Shown here: positions 34,549 through 41,499 of the stretch, piece by piece
Layout of the letters: each line of letters starts with the position of its first letter
How positions within the stretch are numbered: the first letter of the stretch is position 1
The notes under the pieces: model-generated
Told to the model about the DNA's origin: nothing
What the model saw: only the letters and a program-made list of their open reading frames with translations
Databases searched by the model: none
Position numbers and translations under genes: made by a program
Origin: Lachnospiraceae bacterium UBA1755
Lineage (GTDB): Bacteria > Bacillota > Clostridia > Lachnospirales > Lachnospiraceae
Direction of reading: 5' to 3'
Assembly: GCA_002314805.1 (NCBI GenBank)
Contig: DCHJ01000115.1
Coordinates: 1-45,545 of the forward strand
Length of the DNA: 45,545 bases

Positions 34549-35337
34549 ATGTCGGATAATAACTCTCCAAAACTGAAAAGGCAGATACTGTACCGGATAT
34601 TTACTGCGGCAATAGCGGTCATCACACTGACGGCAGCCACGATTGCATGGTTTGCGAGCAATGACAGGGTGGGCGGCAGCGGAATGGCAGTAGATGCCGA
34701 TACGGTCAGCAATCTGGTTATTGCCAAGGATAAGGACACCTTGAAGAAAATGACGGTCGGGGATGCCACGTATACCATTGATTTTAACCCCCGCTCCTCT
34801 GAATTGGTACCGGCCAGACATGATCCTGCCCTTGCAGCCAAGAAGTCAGCTTATCCGGATACTGCATCCTATCTGCAGTATGACGCAAGCCCTGAGGCAG
34901 TGGATAAGGATACAGGGATCAAAATCGATTCCAGCTTCGGAATCGTCCCCGTAGGGGGTACACAGTATTATACGGACTACGCGGTATATATTGCAGCCAC
35001 GCCAAAGGAAATGCCGGTCTCGTCATTAAAGATCAAACTGAGCTGGACTCCCAAAAATGATACGGAGAGAGCTTTTTCCATCGATGTGTTCAGAGGCGGT
35101 ACTTTGTGGAGCAAGGATTACTATATAAACACGCTGAACATTAATAAGAAAGGCTTTACGATAGCATCCGATACTGTAATTCCCCGCAATTCGGACGGCG
35201 GATATATCAGGCTGATACTCCGCTGCTATTTTGACGGCGGGCTGGTAAAGGGAGATACGGGAAATACCTACATCAATTCAGCAACGGTGAGCCCGACAGA
35301 GATCAAGGCTAAGCTGACATTTACGGCTTCTGAATAA
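34549..35337 (+). CDS. SipW/TasA-type subunit paralogue 3 (262 aa)
   Basis: ATG 34549 lies five bases after the previous stop with hardly any Shine-Dalgarno, so translation is probably coupled. The hydrophobic helix (14-30) ends in 'ATIAWFASNDRV' (30-41). The extracellular portion has 'VPVGGTQYYTDYAVYIAATP', 'RLILRCYFDGGL' and a final 'TEIKAKLTFTASE' strand. Sister of the 32890 protein, as judged by shared blocks in the same order, which points to local duplication. No catalytic motif is seen. Confidence 0.72.
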   Translation: MSDNNSPKLKRQILYRIFTAAIAVITLTAATIAWFASNDRVGGSGMAVDADTVSNLVIAKDKDTLKKMTVGDATYTIDFNPRSSELVPARHDPALAAKKSAYPDTASYLQYDASPEAVDKDTGIKIDSSFGIVPVGGTQYYTDYAVYIAATPKEMPVSSLKIKLSWTPKNDTERAFSIDVFRGGTLWSKDYYINTLNINKKGFTIASDTVIPRNSDGGYIRLILRCYFDGGLVKGDTGNTYINSATVSPTEIKAKLTFTASE

Positions 35338-35404
35338 GCTGCAATATTGTGAAGGGTCGGTTTGCACAGAAATTGGCATCAAGGTATATCAAAAGGCAAT
35401 ACAT

Positions 35405-36268
35405 TTGACAGAAGGAAAGACAAATCTAAAAAGAAGATTTACGGGTGCGGTGGCCGCGCTGCTGATAGCACTGGTTTCAGCGGGAGCAGCGACGTTTGCT
35501 TGGTATGTATACAATACCAATGCCTACACTACCAATGTGAGCATGGCAGCCGGGTCCTCCGGGTCATTGCTCATCTGGAATCCTGAAAAGCAGGATTATG
35601 TTTATTCGGTTAAGATGGAGCCTTTTTACGGAAGACTCACACCTGTTTCTACAGATAAGATCACCAACGGATTTCAGGAGGTGGTCGCATTCCGCAACGG
35701 GACAGGAAAGGAAGCCAAGCTGGTTGCCAGTCTTTTCAAGACTGCTGAACCGACGGACTATTATGAGTCGGAGCTGTATCTGAAAAGTACGGCGGATAAT
35801 ACAGATGTGTATATCAGCGATATCGCTTATACGGACAGCAGTGACATTGACCCGATCTCTTCGGCAATAAGAGTCGGTCTGGTGGTATATAAGCCCGGTT
35901 CCCCCGACGAAGTAGATAATGAATATATATTTGAGATCACAGACAGCGGTAAGCATATAGAAAAGCCCGAATACAATACATCTACCGGAGAGGACGGGTA
36001 TGTACTCAACTCAAAAACCAGAGATAATACCACTGTAAGATTCACTCCGTATTCTCCGGAAAACTACTGTACGGTCGATGAACAGACCGGCGAGGTCCTT
36101 GTGTCATCCGGAAAATCCCAGAAGATACTTACCTGTTCGGATACACCGGTCAGGGTAAAGGTATATATATGGCTGGAGGGATGTGACGCGGACTGTACTG
36201 CAGTACTGCATAACCACACGTTAAAGGATGCGTCGATCAGTTTTGCCGGGGTCGTGAATAATCAGTAA
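35405..36268 (+). CDS. SipW/TasA-type subunit paralogue 4 (287 aa, TTG start)
   Basis: Start TTG 35405 is preceded by AAAAGG (35391-35396); no in-frame ATG precedes the helix (13-28). 'GAATFAWYVYNTN' (27-39) is the export motif. A 'PVSTDKI' station follows around residue 80. Near the C-terminus 'VYIWLEGCDADCTAVL' gives the W-x-E-G-C-D-x-x-C turn that recalls TasA-family 'WxEGxDP' turns but adds a Cys pair. It belongs with 36268 and 37115 by this motif. Its stop overlaps the next ATG by one base. Confidence 0.74.
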   Translation: MTEGKTNLKRRFTGAVAALLIALVSAGAATFAWYVYNTNAYTTNVSMAAGSSGSLLIWNPEKQDYVYSVKMEPFYGRLTPVSTDKITNGFQEVVAFRNGTGKEAKLVASLFKTAEPTDYYESELYLKSTADNTDVYISDIAYTDSSDIDPISSAIRVGLVVYKPGSPDEVDNEYIFEITDSGKHIEKPEYNTSTGEDGYVLNSKTRDNTTVRFTPYSPENYCTVDEQTGEVLVSSGKSQKILTCSDTPVRVKVYIWLEGCDADCTAVLHNHTLKDASISFAGVVNNQ

Positions 36269-37104
36269 TGAAGTCAATAGATAGAAAAAAACTGAAAAGG
36301 AGCATGAGCATATACCTGATATGGGCCGCTGCGGCAATTTTAGCCATGGGCGGAGTGACCTATGCATGGTTTACCTTCAGGACCGCAGTCAATGTGACAC
36401 CCACAGCAGGTGCGATCGGAAGCGGTGGCGCGGATCTGCTTATATCAAATGATGAACACGGTGCCTTTGAGCCATACGCAGAGCTTCTCACAGAGGGTAC
36501 ATACGGATCTATGTATCCTGTTTCGACTGCCGACCTTATTACGTGGAGCTCTGCAATATACAATGACAGAAACGGAATATGCACCAAATTTTCCGATGTT
36601 ACAGAAAGCATTGACGAAAAGACCCTGCATGGCAGGATATACCTTAAAGCCCGGGGCGGGGACTGTGCGGTCTACTTCAACAAAAGTGAGATGTCATTCG
36701 GAGATAACGGTCAGATGACAGCGGCCTGCAGACTGGCGGTTGAAGGCAGCTCGGAGACCGACGGACCGTTTAAGTATATTTTCAGTCTTGATGCATTTGG
36801 TGACGGTGCCTATCAGAGAGTGACCATGCAGGAAGAAAATGTGGTCGTAGACAGTATCGACGGCCACGGAAATGCGGTTACTGTTACTGACCCGTCTGTA
36901 CCTGTTGCGGAGTATTGCGGGTTCAATGAGGAGGATCTTATCTACCCGGGAGAGAAGCCTATCTGCAATATCAGAGACGGTGAGGTCATAGGCATAGATT
37001 ACCGGCTCTACATGGAAGGCTGCGATGAGAATTGCTGTAATGAGGCAATGGATACGGATATAGATCTCAGACTGGGATTTGCAGGCATAGAGGCAGATGA
37101 ATAA
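36268..37104 (+). CDS. SipW/TasA-type subunit paralogue 5 (278 aa)
   Basis: ATG shares one base with the previous stop (TAATG), indicating coupled translation. A basic start (6-11) and the helix (14-29) end in 'GGVTYAWFTFRTAV' (28-41). 'YPVSTADLI' near residue 80 and 'LYMEGCDENCCNEAMD' near the C-terminus match the stations of paralogues 4 and 6. The Cys pair could form an extracellular disulfide (inference). Confidence 0.76.
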   Translation: MKSIDRKKLKRSMSIYLIWAAAAILAMGGVTYAWFTFRTAVNVTPTAGAIGSGGADLLISNDEHGAFEPYAELLTEGTYGSMYPVSTADLITWSSAIYNDRNGICTKFSDVTESIDEKTLHGRIYLKARGGDCAVYFNKSEMSFGDNGQMTAACRLAVEGSSETDGPFKYIFSLDAFGDGAYQRVTMQEENVVVDSIDGHGNAVTVTDPSVPVAEYCGFNEEDLIYPGEKPICNIRDGEVIGIDYRLYMEGCDENCCNEAMDTDIDLRLGFAGIEADE

Positions 37105-37114
37105 GGTGTAAGAC

Positions 37115-37984
37115 TTGGAAAACATCGTATCAAAAAAATCATTGATTTTTGCAATAGCGGGTGTGGTGGCAGCGGCATTGCTTGCCGGTACGGCTGCCTA
37201 TGCATGGTTTACAAATAACAGTAAAGTCAGTACCAATACGGTGACCGGACATTCCGGAGCCGGAAATATGATGCTGCTTATCGGTGCGGATGAGTCATCT
37301 CTTGTTGACAGCAATGAGGTAACCGTAGAGATCAATCAGGTCAATGAAACAGACACAGAGAAGCTGATTCCTGTGTCGACAGCTGACCTGGATAATTTCT
37401 GGTACTGCCCCGGTACTGAGGGTAACGAGGAAGGAAAAGCCGAAGCACGACGATTCAAGAAGGTTGAGAACGAGAAATATTATTATCACGGGAGAATGTG
37501 CATCGAAATGTACGGTGAACAGCTTAACGAGGATGCCTCATATAAGCTGTATCTTGATGTAAATGAGGATATGGGCGGCCCTATAGCCGGGGAGGATACA
37601 GGGCATCTGCTAAGCGCATGCAGACTTGGTCTGCAGTTCGGGGAAGAAGATCCGGTCATCATTAAATTCAGCGATGAAGGGGCTCAGGCTGACGGCAATA
37701 CAGTGATAAATGGTGTAAAATATGCATCAGGCTATGTGCTGGACAGCGGCGGATCACCTGTGGAGGATCCGGCGATGGATATTGATACCTATACTGTAGA
37801 TTCATCCGGGGGCGATATGGTATTCCCTGAAAAAGCGCTGACAGTGCTGCAGGCAAATACCCCGGTGGAGATGAACATCTTTTTCTATCTGGAAGGCTGT
37901 GATGAGAACTGTATAAGCGATATTCAGACCAATGGCGCCAAGCTTCATCTGGCATTTTATGCAGCAGCTGACACGGAGGGCTGA
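37115..37984 (+). CDS. SipW/TasA-type subunit paralogue 6 (289 aa, TTG start)
   Basis: TTG 37115 follows AAGGTG (37103-37108); no other start precedes the helix (9-26). 'GTAAYAWFTNNSKV' (25-38) is the export motif. The body contains 'IPVSTADLDNFWYCPG', an acidic mid-region, and 'FFYLEGCDENCISDIQTNG' before the last strand. It is a close relative of paralogue 5. The stop overlaps the next ATG by one base. Confidence 0.76.
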   Translation: MENIVSKKSLIFAIAGVVAAALLAGTAAYAWFTNNSKVSTNTVTGHSGAGNMMLLIGADESSLVDSNEVTVEINQVNETDTEKLIPVSTADLDNFWYCPGTEGNEEGKAEARRFKKVENEKYYYHGRMCIEMYGEQLNEDASYKLYLDVNEDMGGPIAGEDTGHLLSACRLGLQFGEEDPVIIKFSDEGAQADGNTVINGVKYASGYVLDSGGSPVEDPAMDIDTYTVDSSGGDMVFPEKALTVLQANTPVEMNIFFYLEGCDENCISDIQTNGAKLHLAFYAAADTEG

Positions 37985-38754
37985 TGAGAGAGGCTGAGAA
38001 AAAAAACACCAATACGATATGGACGGCGGTCCTTATATGTATGATAGCACTCGTATGTGTTACGCTGGCAGCCCTGGCATGGTTTTCAATCGCAGATAAT
38101 GCACGTCTTAAGGGCGTGAACGTTGATATTACCACAGGCAAATACCTGCGTTTTGATCTTACGGGGCATGAAACCTTTGAGGAATATGCAGAAACACTGA
38201 GCTATGAAGATATTGTCAGTCATATACTTAAGGAGCGGGGGACAGATATCCGTGATTGCGCGCTGAACCCTGTAACAACAGCTGACGGTGTGACCTATAC
38301 CTACAGGAACGGGACAGAAGCAGATCCGGGAGATTATCTGGAATTTGATCTTCATTTTATGGCTGATTCGGATATGCTTGTACATCTGACGTCTGCAAAC
38401 GGCAGGGATAAGGAAGACGGAACAAAGATCATGTCGGATAACCCGTTGGTTCCGGATGCAATGCGGATCGCTTTTCAGACACCCGATGAGGTAATTGTGT
38501 ATGATCAGGGACAGACTGCAGATAAGATACCGACAAACGATATTCTTTCATTCAGGCTTTTGCCATCGGAAATATTACAGTATAATGAAGATACGGTGCT
38601 GTTCCGGATAACGGAAGGCGAGGATGTCCCGGTCACTGTGCGCATCTGGGTCGAAGGAAGTGACGAGGCATGCACAAATGATATTAAGGCAGCAGACTTT
38701 GCCGTAAAGCTGCGTTTCATGGGGACTGATGAAGAGTATCAGCTATTTCGATAG
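37984..38754 (+). CDS. SipW/TasA-type subunit paralogue 7 (256 aa)
   Basis: ATG is fused to the previous stop (TGATG). The helix (12-29) ends in 'LAALAWFSIADNARL' (28-42). The extracellular part includes 'NPVTTADGVTYTYRNG' and 'VRIWVEGSDEACTNDIKAAD', a version of the W-x-E-G turn in which the first Cys has become Ser. It is the last subunit before the signal peptidase gene, 12 bases downstream, so subunit and processing enzyme are made from the same message. Confidence 0.75.
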   Translation: MREAEKKNTNTIWTAVLICMIALVCVTLAALAWFSIADNARLKGVNVDITTGKYLRFDLTGHETFEEYAETLSYEDIVSHILKERGTDIRDCALNPVTTADGVTYTYRNGTEADPGDYLEFDLHFMADSDMLVHLTSANGRDKEDGTKIMSDNPLVPDAMRIAFQTPDEVIVYDQGQTADKIPTNDILSFRLLPSEILQYNEDTVLFRITEGEDVPVTVRIWVEGSDEACTNDIKAADFAVKLRFMGTDEEYQLFR

Positions 38755-38766
38755 GTAGGAACGGGT

Positions 38767-39465
38767 ATGAGTGAAAGGGTAAAAAAAGTATTAACTGTGG
38801 TTGCCGGTGTTGTCCTGTGGTGTGTGATCCTGGTAGCAGCACTGTATGCGTTTACCACACTGGCTACAAAAGGAAACGGGCGGGTCGCTGATATTTTTGG
38901 CTATACTCCGCTGTCGGTTCAGACAGATTCAATGAGCCCGACCTTCAATGCAGGAGATCTGATAATCATAAAAAAGACAGATCCGTCGGCACTTAAGGTG
39001 GGAGATATCGTAACCTTTCATACGATCATTGAGAATCAATATGCATTGAATACTCACAGAATTGATGAGATAGAAGAATCAGACGGTATCCGTAGATATG
39101 TCACAAAGGGTGATAACAATCCGGGTTCAGATGCTGATATCATAACCAACGGAGATATTGTCGGAAAATATGTATTCAGGATACCGAAGCTGGGCAGGGT
39201 GATGGATTTTCTTTCCGGTTCGGCAGGCTTTCTTGTATGTATCGTATTGCCGATGCTGCTGTTCTTCATTTATCAGGTGTACAACCTGGTGATGATAGGC
39301 ATGAAGCTGAAGAAGGCACAGGCACTTGAGGCAGCAGAGGAGGCGGCAAAAATTAAGGAGAGTGCCGGGGAGCAGAGCACAGAGGATGAGACCGCACGGT
39401 TAAGAGCAGAGCTGGAGGAAGCAAAGCGCAGGCTGGCGGAAGCAGAGGCAAAAAAGGACGAATAA
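38767..39465 (+). CDS. SipW-type signal peptidase I (first)
   Basis: 232 aa. Membrane helix 9-31, then catalytic Ser55 in 'VQTDSMSPTF', 'GDIVTFH' (79-85), His97 in 'NTHRID' and Asp116 in 'TKGDNNPG'. His in place of the usual Lys marks the S26B (ER/SipW) branch, which processes TasA-type proteins in Bacillus. A second helix (154-175) and a charged coiled tail (183-232) rich in Glu/Lys/Ala follow. The active site faces outside. Placed directly after seven subunit genes, it is the obvious candidate to cleave or process their 'AWF' signals. AGGAACGG precedes ATG. The long cytoplasmic coiled tail is unusual and might dock the ATPase encoded next (inference). Confidence 0.93.
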   Translation: MSERVKKVLTVVAGVVLWCVILVAALYAFTTLATKGNGRVADIFGYTPLSVQTDSMSPTFNAGDLIIIKKTDPSALKVGDIVTFHTIIENQYALNTHRIDEIEESDGIRRYVTKGDNNPGSDADIITNGDIVGKYVFRIPKLGRVMDFLSGSAGFLVCIVLPMLLFFIYQVYNLVMIGMKLKKAQALEAAEEAAKIKESAGEQSTEDETARLRAELEEAKRRLAEAEAKKDE

Positions 39466-39468
39466 AGT

Positions 39469-41292
39469 ATGAGTGAATTTTTCAAGCTGGCCTATGAGCT
39501 TATCGCACAGATCATATATAACATAAGCGAATGGGTGGCAAATTTTGTGAAGGGCTTTATTAAGGTATTCATAACCGGATGGGTCGAGTACAGACTGATC
39601 CTTGAGTCCTATTTCCCAACCCTTCCTGCAGTCGGGAAAGTGCTGGCAGTGATCCTCGTGATCGTTCTGGCAGCTATTCCCGTTACTCTCCTGATCCTTT
39701 TGATAAGGAGCATTGTAGTCAATATCAGGCTCAGGGCAGACGGAGAGGATAATGTAGTCCTTTATCGCGAGATCGGAAGGCTTAACAAACAGGTCCTTGA
39801 CCTGATCGATGAAAAGAACAGGATACTTAACATGAAGATCGGCACGAAGGGAGACCTGTCCGGTACCGGGTATGCCGGAGCCGATGCCCTTAACGGCACA
39901 GCCGCACCTGTACAGGCTGTTTCCGGAGCTTCCGGTGGAGTGATCATGGGTGAAAGCAGTGCACCGGGTACTGCAATTATCAGCAGCAAGGCATCTATTA
40001 TGCCGTCTGACCCGTTTGCAGAGGCACCGGAGGGAGTCGGCATGGTAGGCACCTTTGGTGCGGTCGGAGGCGTCGGAGCCGGAATGAGTATGGGAGTGGG
40101 TATGGGAATGGGCAGTGCTGCCAGCGGTGAGGCTCTTCAGTCGGCTGCCATTGCAGCCGCCACAGCAGCAGCCTCGGTCAAGAGCCAGGCAGAGCTCGAA
40201 CTGGAGAATTCCATCCATAGATTTCCGAAGCTCTCACTTGTGGATACAAAGTATGAGAATTATGTCGGTCAGGAGTTTGATGACAGTGTTACACTGTTTG
40301 ATTTTGCCGAGAGATATCGCAGATTTGCATCAAGTCAGATGCATCTGTACTATACACCTGAAATAGTCCGAAGATTTATTGCAGGTATGGCAGCCAGCCA
40401 TATCCTTATACTTGAAGGAATATCCGGAACCGGTAAGACCTCTCTGCCGTATTCATTCAGCCGGTATATCGGAAATCCGGCGACAATGGTTTCAGTACAG
40501 CCGTCCTACAGAGACCGTTCAGAGCTCCTGGGGTATTTCAATGAATTTTCCAAGAAATTTAATGAGACTGAGTTCCTGAGAGCATTATACGAGGCAGGCT
40601 ACAGAGATGATCCTACAATAATTGTACTTGATGAGATGAATCTTGCCCGTATTGAGTATTACTTTGCGGAGATGCTGTCAGTGCTGGAAATGCCCGATAA
40701 GGATGAGTGGATAGTTGATCTTGTTCCTACTGCATGGCCCGGAGATCCGGAGCAGATGGATGGCGGAAAGATCCATGTGTCAGAGCATACCTGGTTTGTG
40801 GGTACAGCCAACAGCGATGATTCAACCTTTACAATTACGGACAAGGTCTATGACCGTGCAATGCCTATTGAGCTTAATCAGAGAGCTGATGCATTCGAAT
40901 GTGAGCTGGAGCCGAGATGCTGCGTGAGTGTTGAGCACCTTCAGGAGATGTTCTCCCGGGCTAAGGAGGATCACCCGATCTCAGATGCGACGCTGGCGCG
41001 GATGGTCAAGATGGACAACTATCTCCAGACCAGATTCAAGCTGGCTTTCGGAAACCGTATCCTCAAGCAGATGTATGATTTTATCCCGGTATACGTGGCC
41101 TGCGGAGGAACTGAGACAGGCGGACTTGATTATATTCTGGCGAGAAAGGTACTTAAGAAATTTGAATCAATGAATATATCGTTTGTCCGTGACGAGATCA
41201 AGAATCTTCTTGTATACATGGAAAAGGTATTCGGCAGCGGAGAACTCCCTGACAGTATAGAGTATCTGAACCGGATCCAGAATATGTATTAA
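39469..41292 (+). CDS. Membrane-anchored McrB-like AAA+ ATPase
   Basis: 607 aa. An amphipathic N-terminus (1-45), a membrane helix (57-80), a short coiled region (95-125), and a flexible Gly/Ala/Met linker (about 130-235) with a run of GVGMGMG precede the AAA+ domain (about 275-560). Walker A 'GISGTGKTS' is at 317-325 and Walker B 'IIVLDEMNLARIEYYFAE' at 384-401. 'GTANSDD' supplies sensor 1 and 'YDRAMPIELN' a likely arginine-finger region. The 'LDEMNLARxEYYFAExLS' block is typical of the McrB family (known). McrB proteins are normally soluble motors of restriction systems; membrane anchoring here is unusual. It starts four bases after the signal peptidase gene and precedes a DUF2357 gene, the usual partner family of McrB. 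Confidence 0.88.
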   Translation: MSEFFKLAYELIAQIIYNISEWVANFVKGFIKVFITGWVEYRLILESYFPTLPAVGKVLAVILVIVLAAIPVTLLILLIRSIVVNIRLRADGEDNVVLYREIGRLNKQVLDLIDEKNRILNMKIGTKGDLSGTGYAGADALNGTAAPVQAVSGASGGVIMGESSAPGTAIISSKASIMPSDPFAEAPEGVGMVGTFGAVGGVGAGMSMGVGMGMGSAASGEALQSAAIAAATAAASVKSQAELELENSIHRFPKLSLVDTKYENYVGQEFDDSVTLFDFAERYRRFASSQMHLYYTPEIVRRFIAGMAASHILILEGISGTGKTSLPYSFSRYIGNPATMVSVQPSYRDRSELLGYFNEFSKKFNETEFLRALYEAGYRDDPTIIVLDEMNLARIEYYFAEMLSVLEMPDKDEWIVDLVPTAWPGDPEQMDGGKIHVSEHTWFVGTANSDDSTFTITDKVYDRAMPIELNQRADAFECELEPRCCVSVEHLQEMFSRAKEDHPISDATLARMVKMDNYLQTRFKLAFGNRILKQMYDFIPVYVACGGTETGGLDYILARKVLKKFESMNISFVRDEIKNLLVYMEKVFGSGELPDSIEYLNRIQNMY

Positions 41293-41499
41293 GAGAACAG
41301 TCTGCAGTCGGAAGCTTCCGGTAAGGACGGATATCAGGGCTGCACGGAGCAGGATCGGATATACCGGCCGGCGGAAAACTGCCGGTGAGAGCGGGTATCC
41401 TGACTGTATCAGAAGAACGTATCAGATATACCGGCCGGTGAAGAAGTACGGGCAGGACCAGTGATCAGAAGTATTTTCTAGCATTTATTAAGGTGAAAT
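41293..41499 (+). repeat. CCGG-rich spacer with repeated GATATACCGGCCGG
   Basis: GATATACCGGCCGG occurs at 41358-41371 and 41425-41438, 67 bases apart. The first copy is followed by GCGGAAAACTGCCGG, which can fold into a small CCGGC/GCCGG hairpin. No T-run or promoter was seen. AAGGTGA just before the next ATG is the ribosome site. Confidence 0.5.

Noticed and set aside
39400..40218. 272-codon minus-strand frame opposite the ATPase N-terminus
   Set aside because: Composition (His/Cys/Ser-rich, no domain) is typical of a shadow; the plus strand has a coupled start and Walker motifs.
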